Assembly: GCF_013409865.1 (NCBI RefSeq)
Contig: NZ_JACCBM010000001.1
Location: 682,001 to 746,000, forward strand
Reading direction: 5' to 3'
DNA: 64,000 nt
Source of the DNA: Herbiconiux flava
Lineage (GTDB): Bacteria; Actinomycetota; Actinomycetes; Actinomycetales; Microbacteriaceae
A program made the translations under genes and the position numbers. Shown here one piece after another: positions 44,823 to 53,317 of the stretch. Below the pieces are notes generated by a model. That model did no database searches, was not told the origin of the DNA, and saw only the letters and a list, made by a program, of their open reading frames with translations. Every line of letters starts with the position of its first letter. Position 1 is the stretch's first letter.

Positions 44823-45356
44823 TTACGCGGTGCGCCCCTCCACCCCCGAACCCTCCGTCGGCTCTTCGTTCGCGAACGCGACCGCGAACAGCACGGAGAT
44901 CGCCGTCGACAGCAGCACCCCCGCCGCCGAGACGAGCACCACCGCCGTCACCGCGATGTCGTCGACGTAGTCGCCCGACCAGATCACCAGCGCGGAGAAC
45001 ACCCCGATCATCACCGCCACCCACCCGGCGACCACCGTCAGCACCGCCACGAGCACGGTCGACAGCGCGAGCGACCACGACACGATCGAGCGGGCCCGCC
45101 GCAGCCCTCGCCGCCGCAGCAGCGCCGCGCCGGCGAACCACGCCCCGCTCAGCACCACGACGGCGAGCGCCAGCACGAGCCAGCCGCCCACGCTCTGCTC
45201 GGCCTCGTCCCACCCGCCGATGCTCCACCAGCTGAAGCCCGCGACCAGCACGGCGAGCGCGCCCCCGTCGACGAGCCCCGCGAGCGCGGCAGCACCCACC
45301 TGCGCCCGGTCGACCGACCGTCGCCGGCCCGTCCGCTGAGGTGAAGACGTCGTCAT
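44823..45356 (-). CDS. Small membrane protein with promoter shared with the 45.4 kb gene
   Basis: 177 residues. Arg-rich N-terminus (MTTSSPQRTGRRRSVDRAQ), then four hydrophobic segments (about 20-45, 58-82, 92-120, 128-162) and a hydrophilic tail (NEEPTEGSGVEGRTA). No known family recognised. Leaderless promoter TTGACC-N17-GAGGCT with six bases to ATG 45356. The upstream 15-bp box is repeated before the adjacent 45.4-45.9 kb gene, implying common control. The product may be a paralogue of that gene's (similar size, topology and position), though the sequences are not obviously alike. Confidence 0.7.
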   Translation of the reverse strand: MTTSSPQRTGRRRSVDRAQVGAAALAGLVDGGALAVLVAGFSWWSIGGWDEAEQSVGGWLVLALAVVVLSGAWFAGAALLRRRGLRRARSIVSWSLALSTVLVAVLTVVAGWVAVMIGVFSALVIWSGDYVDDIAVTAVVLVSAAGVLLSTAISVLFAVAFANEEPTEGSGVEGRTA

Positions 45357-45362
45357 CCCCTT

Positions 45363-45405
45363 AGCCTCGGGCCCCCGGCCTGACTGGTCAATGAGTAATC
45401 GTCAG
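45363..45405 (-). promoter_or_regulatory. Promoter plus upstream box, copy 1
   Basis: Minus strand: box CTGACGATTACTCAT (45405-45391), -35 TTGACC (45391-45386), 17-bp spacer, -10 GAGGCT (45368-45363), six bases, ATG 45356. The box touches the -35, as for a class II activator or an occluding repressor. Confidence 0.75.
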
Positions 45406-45911
45406 AGCAGTACCACTCCCGAAGTCTCGACGACCGGCGGGTGTCGGAGCACCCGAGCGAACAGCCGGCTCAGCAGGACGGTGGCGGTCAGGACGAACAG
45501 CACCGCGAGGGCCGTGAACACAGCGACCACGATCACCGTCGCGACCAGGCGCGCATCGGCGAAGGACATCACCGCCGCCACGAGCACCATCGCGGCGATC
45601 TGCCCGAGGATCCCGACCACGATCACCCACACGACGACAGCGCCCGCCAGCGTGCAGGAGGTGACGAGCACCGGCCGATCCACACCGGCCTTCCGGGCGG
45701 TGAGGAGTCCGGCGGCCCAGGCGACCGCGACCACCGCTGCGGCCTCCACGACGAGTGTCAGCGGACCGAGGTAAAAGGACGACTCGAACAGGGTCAGGTG
45801 CACGGCGACGAGGACGACCCCGGCGCCGAGGGGCAGCGCGACGCCCGACGCGCAGAGCGTTGCGGCGTGAGAACGACCGCGCGCGGTGACGGTCGTCAGG
45901 GCCGAACTCAT
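45402..45911 (-). CDS. Small membrane protein, likely coregulated with the 44.8-45.4 kb gene
   Basis: 169 residues from ATG 45911. Hydrophobic segments about 18-42, 48-68, 82-112 and 118-148, with a short cationic start (TVTARGRSHAAT) and a tail RLFARVLRHPPVVETS. No known family recognised; a different frame across the same DNA encodes only an Arg-rich shadow. Promoter TTGACG-N17-GAAGCT with six bases to ATG, preceded by the same 15-bp box as the downstream gene. Lies immediately beyond hspR and reads the same way, but the dedicated promoter argues for independent expression. Confidence 0.68.
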   Translation of the reverse strand: MSSALTTVTARGRSHAATLCASGVALPLGAGVVLVAVHLTLFESSFYLGPLTLVVEAAAVVAVAWAAGLLTARKAGVDRPVLVTSCTLAGAVVVWVIVVGILGQIAAMVLVAAVMSFADARLVATVIVVAVFTALAVLFVLTATVLLSRLFARVLRHPPVVETSGVVLL

Positions 45912-45917
45912 CTCCCC

Positions 45918-45960
45918 AGCTTCCAGGCACCGCGACCGCTCGTCAATGAGTAATCATCAG
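45918..45960 (-). promoter_or_regulatory. Promoter plus upstream box, copy 2
   Basis: Minus strand: box CTGATGATTACTCAT (45960-45946), -35 TTGACG (45946-45941), 17-bp spacer, -10 GAAGCT (45923-45918), six bases, ATG 45911. The 19-bp block GTCAATGAGTAATCATCAG matches copy 1 with one mismatch. It lies directly after the hspR stop. Confidence 0.75.
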
Positions 45961-45967
45961 CGGGGGG

Positions 45968-46399
45968 TCAGAGGTCGACGTCGGGGCGCGGGGTCCAGAC
46001 GACGAGCTCGGTGCGGCGCTGGGTGCGAGTGCCGTGCTTGAGCGAGATGACCTCGCCCTCGACGCCGGCCGCGAAGACGCGGCGGCCGGGGCGGTTGAGC
46101 AGCTCGTCGGCGAGGGCGCCCTCCAGCTCGCGCACGCGGGCTCCGAGCTGGGCGACCTGGTTCTCGAGCTGCAGGATGCGCGCGATGCCCTCGAGGGAGA
46201 CGCCCTCCGACGACAGCCGGGCGATCTCCCGCAGCTGCACGACGTCACGCATCGAGTAGCGGCGGGACTTGCCCGCCGTGCGGGTGGGGCGAACGAGCCC
46301 CAGGCGGTCGTACTGGCGCAGCGTCTGCGGGTGCATGCCCGCGAGCTCGGCCGCGACCGCGATGGCGAACAGCGGCGAGTTCTCGTCGACCCCGTCCAT
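45968..46399 (-). CDS. hspR: HspR, MerR-family heat shock repressor
   Basis: 143 residues. MerR-type winged helix: FAIAVAAELAGMHPQTLRQYDRLGLVRPTRTAGKSRRYSMRDVVQLREIARLSSEGVSLEGIARIL (about 11-76), followed by a short coiled coil (LENQVAQLGARVRELEGALADEL) and a ~45-residue C-terminal part. HspR binds HAIR elements with DnaK as co-repressor and is last gene of the dnaK operon in actinomycetes, exactly as here. Targets in the window: two HAIRs before dnaK and one before clpB. Confidence 0.95.
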   Translation of the reverse strand: MDGVDENSPLFAIAVAAELAGMHPQTLRQYDRLGLVRPTRTAGKSRRYSMRDVVQLREIARLSSEGVSLEGIARILQLENQVAQLGARVRELEGALADELLNRPGRRVFAAGVEGEVISLKHGTRTQRRTELVVWTPRPDVDL

Positions 46400-46442
46400 C
46401 TCGCCCTCCGTCCTGTGGTGATCGTGAATGAAGACGCGAAAG

Positions 46443-46479
46443 CGGCCCCGGCCGGTTTCAGGGAACCGGGCCGGGGCCG
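46443..46479 (-). terminator. GC-rich hairpin between dnaJ and hspR
   Basis: CGGCCCCGGCCGGTT (46443-46457) pairs with AACCGGGCCGGGGCCG (46464-46479), 15 bp with one bulged G. It lies 5 bp past the dnaJ stop and 44 bp before hspR. On the minus strand it is followed by a T-containing stretch, so it may attenuate transcription into hspR and keep repressor levels below chaperone levels. Confidence 0.65.
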
Positions 46480-46483
46480 TTCG

Positions 46484-47473
46484 CTACTCCCGCGCCTTCT
46501 CGAGCAGCTCGACGCGCGGGTTCTCGGGCGGCTCCACCGCGTGGAACGCCTCGAGCGCCTCGCGCTGGGCCGGCGACAGGTGCGACGGCACCGCCACCTG
46601 CACCACCGCGAGGAGGTCGCCGGTGCCCTTCGAGGTCGAGACCCCGCGGCCCTTCACCCGCAGCACGCGCCCCGAGGGGGTGCCCGCCGCGACCTTGAGC
46701 TTCACGGGGGCGCCGCCGAGAGTCGGCACCTCGATGGTGGCGCCGAGCGTCGCCTCGACGAACGTGACCGGCACGTTCACCCTGAGGTTCAGCCCGTCGC
46801 GCTCGAAGACCGGGTGCTTCCGCACCGAGACCGTGAGCACGATGTCGCCGGGCTCCCCACCGTCGGGCGAGGGCTCGCCCTTGCCGCGGAGCTTGATCTT
46901 CTGCTGGTCGGACACGCCCGCCGGGATCTTCACCGTGATCGGCTTGCCATCGGCCGTCTGCAGCTTGATGGTGTCGCCCTTGACCGCGGTGACGAAGTCG
47001 ATGGTCGTGCGCGCCGTGACGTCGCGACCCCGGGTGGGGCCGTAGGCGCCGCCGAAGCCGGCACGCCCGCCACCCCGCCCGAACATGCCGCCGAGGATGT
47101 CGTCGAAGCCGCCCGGAGCCTGCTGGTAGCTGTAGCTCTGCCCGCGGGCACCGCCACCGCCCTGACCGAACATGCCGCCGAAGACGTCTTCGAAGCCTCC
47201 GGCCTGGCCGCCGCCGCCCGCCGTGAAGCGGGCGCCGGAGCCCATGGCCCGGATCTGGTCGTACTCCTTGCGCTGCTCCGCGTCGGAGAGCACCGAGTAG
47301 GCCTCGCTGATCTCCTTGAACCGGGACTCGGCCGCGGCGTCGCCCTGGTTCGAGTCGGGGTGGTACTGCCGGGCCAGCTTGCGATAGGCCTTCTTCAGTT
47401 CGGCGTCACTGATGTCTTTCGACACCCCGAGCGTCTTGTAGAAGTCCTTGTCGAACCAGTCCTGGCTAGCCAT
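46484..47473 (-). CDS. dnaJ: DnaJ-type co-chaperone without zinc finger (CbpA/DnaJ1-like)
   Basis: 329 residues. J domain residues 10-75 with HPD at 38-40 (ARQYHPDSN), a Gly/Phe-rich linker (~80-140, GGFEDVFGGMFGQGGGG), and then C-terminal domains I and II directly (GRDVTARTTIDFVTAVKGDT, IPAGVSDQQKIKLRGKG). No CxxCxGxG repeats, so it is a class B J protein, the type found in actinobacterial dnaK operons. It stimulates DnaK ATPase and delivers clients. Its start overlaps the 3' end of grpE by 8 bp. Confidence 0.95.
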   Translation of the reverse strand: MASQDWFDKDFYKTLGVSKDISDAELKKAYRKLARQYHPDSNQGDAAAESRFKEISEAYSVLSDAEQRKEYDQIRAMGSGARFTAGGGGQAGGFEDVFGGMFGQGGGGARGQSYSYQQAPGGFDDILGGMFGRGGGRAGFGGAYGPTRGRDVTARTTIDFVTAVKGDTIKLQTADGKPITVKIPAGVSDQQKIKLRGKGEPSPDGGEPGDIVLTVSVRKHPVFERDGLNLRVNVPVTFVEATLGATIEVPTLGGAPVKLKVAAGTPSGRVLRVKGRGVSTSKGTGDLLAVVQVAVPSHLSPAQREALEAFHAVEPPENPRVELLEKARE

Positions 47474-48065
47474 TGGGCACCGCCACCACGACCTTGGCGG
47501 CGCGCAGCAGCGTTGACCCGAGGTAGTAGCCCGACTCCACCACGTCGGCGACGGTGGGAGCCGTCACGCCGTCGGTGGGCTGCTGGAAGATCGCCTCGTG
47601 GATCTGAGGGTCGAACTCCTCGCCGGCGGTCGCGAAGGGCTTGAGGCCCACGCGCTCGACGGCCGAGCGGAGCTTGCTGGCGATCGCGGTGAACGGACCG
47701 CCCTCCTCGAGGTCGCCGTGCTTGGCGGCACGGTCGAGGTCGTCGAGGACGGGCAGCAGCACCTTCACGACGTCACCGACGGCACGCTCGCGATCGGTGT
47801 CGCGGTTCGCCTCGGTGCGCTTGCGGTAGTTGGCGTACTCCGCGGTCACCCGCTGCAGGTCGGCCAGCCGCTCGGCGGCCAGCTCGTCAGCCGAGCTCTG
47901 CCCCGAGAGGAACGAGAGGTCGGCGTCGGAGAGCGAGGTCTCCACATCTGGTCCTTCAGCCTGGATGGGTCCTTCTCCCTGGGGGAAGGCCGAGCCGGGG
48001 GTCTCCTCCTCGGAGGCCCCCGACTCGTCAGCAGGCTGACGACCGTTCTGGTTGTCGTCAGTCAT
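47466..48065 (-). CDS. grpE: GrpE nucleotide exchange factor
   Basis: 199 residues. A disordered acidic N-terminus (ESGASEEETPGSAFPQGEGP) is followed by the long helix (LAAERLADLQRVTAEYANYRKRTEANRDTDRE) and the beta domain FTAIASKLRSAVERVGLKPFATAGEEFDPQIHEAIFQQPT, the GrpE signature. It releases ADP from DnaK. Begins 3 bp after the dnaK stop and overlaps dnaJ, so it is tightly coupled in the operon. Confidence 0.96.
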   Translation of the reverse strand: MTDDNQNGRQPADESGASEEETPGSAFPQGEGPIQAEGPDVETSLSDADLSFLSGQSSADELAAERLADLQRVTAEYANYRKRTEANRDTDRERAVGDVVKVLLPVLDDLDRAAKHGDLEEGGPFTAIASKLRSAVERVGLKPFATAGEEFDPQIHEAIFQQPTDGVTAPTVADVVESGYYLGSTLLRAAKVVVAVPNG

Positions 48066-48068
48066 GGA

Positions 48069-49940
48069 TTACTTGCCCTTCGGCTCGTCTTCGTCTTCGA
48101 CGACCTCGGCGTCGACCACGTCGTCGTCGTTGTTCGACGTCGACTCGGTCGGCTCCCCCTGCTCGCCGGCAGGCGCCGAGGCGTCGGCCTGTGCAGAAGC
48201 ATAGATGGCCTGGCCGAGCTTCTGCTGGCTCTCGGAGAGCTTGTCGAACGCGGTCTTGACGGCCCCGTCGTCCTCACCCGCGAGCGCGGTCTTCAGGGCG
48301 TCGACGTCGGCCTGCACGTCGTTCTTGACGTCGTCGGGCAGCTTGTCGGCGTTGTCCTTGATGAGCTTGTCGGTCGAGTACGCGAGCGTCTCGGCCTGGT
48401 TGCGCACCTCGGCGGCCTCGCGGCGCGCCTTGTCCTCCGCGGCGTGCTCCTCGGCCTCGCGCACCATGCGCTCGATGTCCTCCTTGGGCAGCGACGAGCC
48501 GCCCGTGATGGTCATCGACTGCTCCTTGCCGGTGCCCTTGTCCTTCGCCGAGACGTGCACGATGCCGTTCGCGTCGATGTCGAAGGTGACCTCCACCTGC
48601 GGGATGCCGCGGGGGGCCGGGGCGATGCCGGTGAGCTCGAAGGTGCCCAGGTTCTTGTTGTCGCGGGTGAACTCGCGCTCGCCCTGGAAGACCTGGATGG
48701 CGACCGACGGCTGGTTGTCGTCGGCGGTCGTGAAGGTCTCGCTGCGCTTGGTCGGGATGGCCGTGTTGCGCTCGATGAGCTTGGTCATGATGCCGCCCTT
48801 GGTCTCGATGCCGAGCGACAGGGGGGTGACGTCGATGAGCAGGACGTCCTTGCGCTCACCCTTCAGCACGCCGGCCTGGAGAGCGGCGCCGACGGCGACG
48901 ACCTCATCGGGGTTGACGCCCTTGTTGGGGTCCTTGCCACCGGTGAGCTTCTTCACGAGCTCCACCACGGCGGGCATACGGGTCGATCCACCGACGAGCA
49001 CCACGTGGGCGATGTCGTTGACCGACACACCGGCCTCGGCGATCACGTCGCGGAAGGGCTTCTCGGTGCGGGCGAGCAGGTCGCTCGTCAGCTCCTCGAA
49101 CTTCGCACGGGTGAGGGTGGCGTCGAGGTTGGCGGGGCCGTTCTCGGTGAGCGAGAGGTAGGGCAGCGTGATGCTGGCCGACATGCCCGAGGAGAGCTCC
49201 TTCTTGGCCTGCTCAGCGGCCTCCTTGAGGCGCTGCAGGGCGATCTTGTCCTTCGAGACGTCGACGCCCGTGGTGTCCTTGAACTGCTTGATCAGGTACT
49301 CGACGACCCGCTGGTCCCAGTCGTCGCCGCCGAGGCGGTTGTCGCCCGAGGTGGAGCGCACCTGGATGGTCGAGAAGTCGTCGTCCTTGCCCACTTCGAG
49401 CAGCGAGACGTCGAACGTTCCGCCACCGAGGTCGAAGACGAGGATGAGCTCGTCCTCCTTGCCCTTGTCGAGGCCGTAGGCCAGCGCGGCCGCGGTGGGC
49501 TCGTTGATGATGCGCAGCACGTTCAGGCCCGCGATCTCGCCGGCCTCCTTCGTGGCCTGGCGCTCCGAGTCGTTGAAGTACGCGGGCACGGTGATGACGG
49601 CGTCGGTGACGGTGTCACCGAGGTACGACTCGGCGTCGCGCTTGAGCTTGCCCAGGATGCGGGCCGAGATCTCCTGCGGCGTGAGCTTCTTGCCGTCGAT
49701 GTCGGCCTTCCAGTCGGTGCCGATGTGGCGCTTCACGCTGGAGATGGTGCGGTCGACGTTGGTGACGGCCTGGCGCTTCGCGGTCTCACCGACGAGCACC
49801 TCCCCGTCCTTGGCGAACGCGACGACGGAGGGCGTGGTGCGGAAGCCCTCCGCGTTGGCGATGACGGTGGGCTCTCCACCTTCGAGCACGGCGACCACCG
49901 AGTTGGTGGTACCGAGGTCGATTCCTACTGCACGAGCCAT
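48069..49940 (-). CDS. dnaK: Chaperone DnaK (Hsp70)
   Basis: 623 residues, full length. N-terminal [22 protein letters not shown], phosphate-2 loop [37 protein letters not shown] (adenosine motif), linker [20 protein letters not shown], substrate domain, and an acidic C-terminus ([23 protein letters not shown]). As in many Gram-positive DnaKs, the ATPase domain lacks the ~24-residue insert of E. coli DnaK. First gene of dnaK-grpE-dnaJ-hspR, with two HAIR elements upstream. Confidence 0.97.
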   Translation of the reverse strand: MARAVGIDLGTTNSVVAVLEGGEPTVIANAEGFRTTPSVVAFAKDGEVLVGETAKRQAVTNVDRTISSVKRHIGTDWKADIDGKKLTPQEISARILGKLKRDAESYLGDTVTDAVITVPAYFNDSERQATKEAGEIAGLNVLRIINEPTAAALAYGLDKGKEDELILVFDLGGGTFDVSLLEVGKDDDFSTIQVRSTSGDNRLGGDDWDQRVVEYLIKQFKDTTGVDVSKDKIALQRLKEAAEQAKKELSSGMSASITLPYLSLTENGPANLDATLTRAKFEELTSDLLARTEKPFRDVIAEAGVSVNDIAHVVLVGGSTRMPAVVELVKKLTGGKDPNKGVNPDEVVAVGAALQAGVLKGERKDVLLIDVTPLSLGIETKGGIMTKLIERNTAIPTKRSETFTTADDNQPSVAIQVFQGEREFTRDNKNLGTFELTGIAPAPRGIPQVEVTFDIDANGIVHVSAKDKGTGKEQSMTITGGSSLPKEDIERMVREAEEHAAEDKARREAAEVRNQAETLAYSTDKLIKDNADKLPDDVKNDVQADVDALKTALAGEDDGAVKTAFDKLSESQQKLGQAIYASAQADASAPAGEQGEPTESTSNNDDDVVDAEVVEDEDEPKGK

Positions 49941-49990
49941 GTGGCTGTTCTCCTTCTGTCGGTAGTGCTGAGTACTGAAAGCCTGTGAGG

Positions 49991-50011
49991 CTTGAGCCTC
50001 GTGTGCTCAAG
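49991..50011. promoter_or_regulatory. HAIR element 1 upstream of dnaK
   Basis: CTTGAGC-N7-GCTCAAG, perfectly symmetric arms, 51 bp upstream of the dnaK ATG. HspR operator. Confidence 0.92.
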
Positions 50012-50053
50012 TTTTCCACCCGCGCCATCCGGCGTCAAGTCCGGGTGTCAAAA

Positions 50054-50074
50054 CTTGAGTGCATACGACTCAAC
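50054..50074. promoter_or_regulatory. HAIR element 2 upstream of dnaK
   Basis: CTTGAGT-N7-ACTCAAC, 13 of 14 arm positions match the consensus CTTGAGT-N7-ACTCAAG. Centre-to-centre distance to element 1 is 63 bp, six helical turns, so two HspR dimers would bind on one face. Confidence 0.92.
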
Positions 50075-50103
50075 TCTCAGTGGTCCTTCAGTATTCCCCG
50101 GCG

Positions 50104-51390
50104 TCAGGCTGCCGGGCCGGCGATCAGGGTGACGTCCACGGTGCCGCTGGTTCCGGATGCGGTGGTCACCGCGAGCGTCACCGTCTCGCCGGGCTCCATG
50201 CCGCCGAGCACCGAGGTCAGCTCCTCGGCCGAGGCCACCGCCGTGCCGTTCACCGCGGTGATCACGTCGCCGGCAACGAGTCCCGCGGTCGCCGCGGGGG
50301 TGCCCTCGATCACCGAGGCGACGCCGGCTCCGGCGCCCGTGTCGGCCACGCCGATGCCGAGGAAGCCCGGGTAGCCGATCTCGATGGTGGCGGTGTCGGC
50401 ACCGGCCTCGATCTGGGCGACGATGTCGAGCGCATCCTCGATCGGGATCGCGAAGCCGGTGATGTCGGCCGTGCCCGAGGAGGCGGCGGTGTCGATGCCC
50501 ACGACCTCGCCGTCGGCGTCGAGCAGCGGGCCGCCGGAGTCGCCCGAGACGATGTCGGCGTCGATCCGGATCAGCCCGTCGAGGGTCTCGCCCGAGATGC
50601 CGTACTCGCTCTGCGTGGTGATGGTCTGCTCGAGTGCGGCAACGGCGCCGGCGGCGGCCACGAGGCCGCCCGTGCCCTGCGCGTTGCCGACCGCGGTGAC
50701 GGCGTCGCCCGCGGCGAGCGCGCCCGAGGTGTCGAGGGCGGCCGTCGTGAGGCCGCTCGCGCCGTCGAGCTGCAGCACGGCGATGTCGTGGGTCTTGTCG
50801 GTGCCGACGACCGTGGCGGAGTAGCTCTCGCCCGTCAGCTCGTCGGTGACCCGGATGCTCGTCGAGCCCTCGATCACGTGGTTGTTCGTGAGGATCATGC
50901 CGTCGGAGGTCAGCACGATGCCGGTGCCGGCCGACTGGGCGCCCTGGTAGCCGAGGTCGGAGACGATGGTCACGACGCCGGCGGTCTGCGCCGCGGTCGC
51001 CGCGACCGCGGAGGTCTGGGTGCTCGTGCCGCTGCCGGTGCCGGATCCAGTGCCCCGGCCGTAAGGCGAGGAGTACCCGTATCCCGGAACCTGGGACGAC
51101 GGAAGGTCGAGCACGGTGGTGGAGGAGGTGCCGGTGGGGGCGGTGCCCGCCGACGCCGTCGCGGCGGCGAGGCCAGAGGCGTACGAGGCACCGCCGACGA
51201 TGAGCAGGGTGGCGGCGCCGAAGGCGGCGAGGCTCGAGACGATCGCGACGCGCCCGCGCCGGCTCCGCCGCCGAGCGGCGCGGTTCGGGACGGAAGGGGT
51301 GGGTGGGGCGGGCTGCGCGAAGTGCACGGGCCCGTCCGCGGTGTGGGCGATGAGCCGGGGCGGGAGGTCACGGGGGTCGGTGTCGGTCAT
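50104..51390 (-). CDS. Membrane-anchored trypsin-like serine protease with PDZ domain (DegP/HtrA-like)
   Basis: 428 residues from ATG 51390 (six bases after TGGAAT). A Pro-rich cytoplasmic part, Arg cluster (RRRSRRGR), one helix (VAIVSSLAAFGAATLLIVGGASYASG), then an extracytoplasmic Gly/Thr/Ser linker. Catalytic triad: His in MILTNNHVIEG, Asp in KTHDIAVLQLD, Ser in ADIVSGDSGGPLLDADG. The PDZ domain at ~335-428 contains GYPGFLGIGVAD and GDVITAVNGTAV. It would degrade or check misfolded extracytoplasmic proteins. It ends just before the dnaK promoter region and has its own promoter. Confidence 0.93.
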   Translation of the reverse strand: MTDTDPRDLPPRLIAHTADGPVHFAQPAPPTPSVPNRAARRRSRRGRVAIVSSLAAFGAATLLIVGGASYASGLAAATASAGTAPTGTSSTTVLDLPSSQVPGYGYSSPYGRGTGSGTGSGTSTQTSAVAATAAQTAGVVTIVSDLGYQGAQSAGTGIVLTSDGMILTNNHVIEGSTSIRVTDELTGESYSATVVGTDKTHDIAVLQLDGASGLTTAALDTSGALAAGDAVTAVGNAQGTGGLVAAAGAVAALEQTITTQSEYGISGETLDGLIRIDADIVSGDSGGPLLDADGEVVGIDTAASSGTADITGFAIPIEDALDIVAQIEAGADTATIEIGYPGFLGIGVADTGAGAGVASVIEGTPAATAGLVAGDVITAVNGTAVASAEELTSVLGGMEPGETVTLAVTTASGTSGTVDVTLIAGPAA

Positions 51391-51524
51391 GCCTCCATTC
51401 CACGGCGGCCGCCCGAGGGCCGGCTTCGGCCCGGCTAAGAGCTCCCTATGACCGACGGGCGGCGCGAGCATCCTGAGCCGTTTCACGGCACCTTCCGTTC
51501 ACCGCCCGGCAGTACGGTAGGCGC

Positions 51525-52874
51525 ATGACCGACGGCGCTCCCCTGACGACCACGTCCCCCGCCGCGGTGCGGCCCCAGCGCCGGCACGTGGTCGCCTGGG
51601 GGCTGTGGGACTGGGGCTCGGCCTCGTTCAACGCCGTGATCACGACCTTCGTGTTCACCGTCTACCTCACCAGCGACGCGTTCGGCGGCGAGACCGCGGT
51701 GTCGGCGCAGCTCGGCATCGCCATGACGATCGCGGGCGTGCTGGTGGCCCTGCTCGCCCCCGTCCTGGGGCAGCGCAGCGACCGGCGCGGCCGCCGCAAG
51801 CTCTGGCTCGCGGTCAACACCTACATCGTGGTGCTGCTGTCGGCGCTGATGTTCTTCGTCGCGCCCGACGCCTCGTACCTCTGGCTCGGGCTCATCCTGC
51901 TCGCCGTCGGCACGATCTTCTTCGAGTTCGCCTCGGTGAACTACAACGCGATGCTCTCTCAGGTCTCGACGCCGGCGACCGTCGGCAAGGTCTCGGGCCT
52001 GGGCTGGGGGCTCGGCTACGTGGGCGGCATCGTGCTGCTGCTGTTCGTCTACTTCGGCTTCATCGAGCCGATCGGCGGCTCGGCACTGTTCGGCGTGCCC
52101 TCGACCGACGGTCTCCCGGTGCGGGTGACCGTACTGGTCTCGGCGATCTGGTTCGGCGTCTTCGCCCTGCCGGTGCTGCTGACGGTCCCCGAGAACCGGC
52201 CGGTGACGGATGCTCGCGCCGCCCTGCCCCGCGTGGGCATCGTCGAGTCGTACCGGATCCTGTTCCGGCACATCCGCACGCTCTACCGCGAAGACCGGCA
52301 GACCGCATACTTCCTGATCGCGAGCGCCGTCTTCCGCGACGGGCTGACAGGCGTGTTCACCTTCGGCGGCGTGCTCGCCGCCGGATCGTTCGGGTTCAGC
52401 TCGGGCCAGGTCATCATCTTCGCGATCGCGGCGAACGTGGTGGCCGGGGTGTCGACGATCCTCGTGGGGCTCCTCGACGACCGCTTCGGGCCGAAGCCCG
52501 TCATCGTCACGGCGCTGGTGGGGCTGATCGTCTGCGCGGCCTTCGTGTTCGCGCTGCACGAGGGCGGGCAGATCGTGTTCTGGACCTTCGGGCTCGCCCT
52601 CTGCGCCTTCGTGGGGCCGGCACAGTCGGCGAGCCGCTCGTTCCTGTCGCGGCGCATCCCGAAGGGCCGCGAGGGCGAGCTCTTCGGGCTCTACGCCACC
52701 ACCGGGCGGGCGGCGTCGTTCCTGGCGCCGGCGATGTTCACGCTGTTCATCGGCATCGGCGCCGCGGTGAGCCCGGCGGGCGCGAACGTGCAGTACTGGG
52801 GCATCGTGGGGATCGCGCTGGTGCTGCTCGCGGGGCTGCTGCTGCTCATCCCGGTGCGCTCCCGCACCCGCTAG
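51525..52874 (+). CDS. MFS permease, UMF1/Atg22-like
   Basis: 449 residues, twelve helices. HVVAWGLWDWGSASFNAVITTFVFTVYLT is the N-terminal signature of the UMF1 (Atg22-like) branch; GQRSDRRGRRKLWL is the loop 2-3 motif and GLLDDRFGPKPVIV its second-half equivalent. Atg22 homologues export amino acids from yeast vacuoles, but bacterial substrates are unknown. ATG six bases after TACGGT (leaderless). Ends at a 14-bp terminator stem shared with convergent crcB. Confidence 0.87.
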   Translation: MTDGAPLTTTSPAAVRPQRRHVVAWGLWDWGSASFNAVITTFVFTVYLTSDAFGGETAVSAQLGIAMTIAGVLVALLAPVLGQRSDRRGRRKLWLAVNTYIVVLLSALMFFVAPDASYLWLGLILLAVGTIFFEFASVNYNAMLSQVSTPATVGKVSGLGWGLGYVGGIVLLLFVYFGFIEPIGGSALFGVPSTDGLPVRVTVLVSAIWFGVFALPVLLTVPENRPVTDARAALPRVGIVESYRILFRHIRTLYREDRQTAYFLIASAVFRDGLTGVFTFGGVLAAGSFGFSSGQVIIFAIAANVVAGVSTILVGLLDDRFGPKPVIVTALVGLIVCAAFVFALHEGGQIVFWTFGLALCAFVGPAQSASRSFLSRRIPKGREGELFGLYATTGRAASFLAPAMFTLFIGIGAAVSPAGANVQYWGIVGIALVLLAGLLLLIPVRSRTR

Positions 52875-52919
52875 CGGCTGCCTGGACGGCGGGCCGTCGG
52901 CCGCGGTCGGGTCGGCAGC

Positions 52920-52955
52920 CGGCACCCTCCCCGTCAGGCGGCGGGGAGGGTGCCG
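52920..52955. terminator. Terminator between MFS gene and crcB
   Basis: Perfect 14-bp arms CGGCACCCTCCCCG (52920-52933) and its complement (52942-52955), with the crcB stop codon in the 8-nt loop. Bidirectional use is likely. Confidence 0.8.
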
Positions 52956-53317
52956 AGCCAGAGGCCGAGGGTCGCGACCGCGACCGACGCCACGAGCATC
53001 CCGAGCCCGTTGGCGAGCGCGGCGCCCGGGCGACGCAGCTGCAGCAGTCGCACGGTCTCGAAGCTCGCGGTGCTGAACGTCGTGTAGCCGCCGAGCAGCC
53101 CGGTGCCGAGCACGACGAGCCACTGCTCCGACACCAGCTGCCCCAGCGCGAGCCCCGTCAGGAGCCCCAGCAGGAACGACCCCGTCACGTTGATGATCGT
53201 CACCCCGACGGGATAGCTCGAGCGGATGCGCGCGCGCACCACCCCGTCCACGACGAAGCGCAGTGCCGCGCCGACACCCCCGGCCGCTGCCACGGCGAGG
53301 AACAGCAGCGGCGTCAT
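52934..53317 (-). CDS. crcB: Fluoride channel CrcB/Fluc, subunit 2
   Basis: 127 residues, four helices. GGVGAALRFVVD (12-23), INVTGSFLLGLLTG (with the conserved Asn of helix 2) and GTGLLGGYTTFSTASFETVRLL (helix 3 break with Na+ site and the Phe-box/Ser-Thr track) are Fluc hallmarks. Fluc dimers export fluoride passively from the cytoplasm. Overlaps the upstream paralogue by 4 bp, so the two are made together and could form a heterodimer. Confidence 0.95.
   Translation of the reverse strand: MTPLLFLAVAAAGGVGAALRFVVDGVVRARIRSSYPVGVTIINVTGSFLLGLLTGLALGQLVSEQWLVVLGTGLLGGYTTFSTASFETVRLLQLRRPGAALANGLGMLVASVAVATLGLWLGTLPAA

Noticed and set aside
45388..45930. Alternative 180-residue protein opposite to or out of frame with the 45.4 kb membrane gene
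   Set aside because: Arg/Gly-rich without hydrophobic segments; the promoter-to-ATG geometry supports the 45911 start in the other frame.
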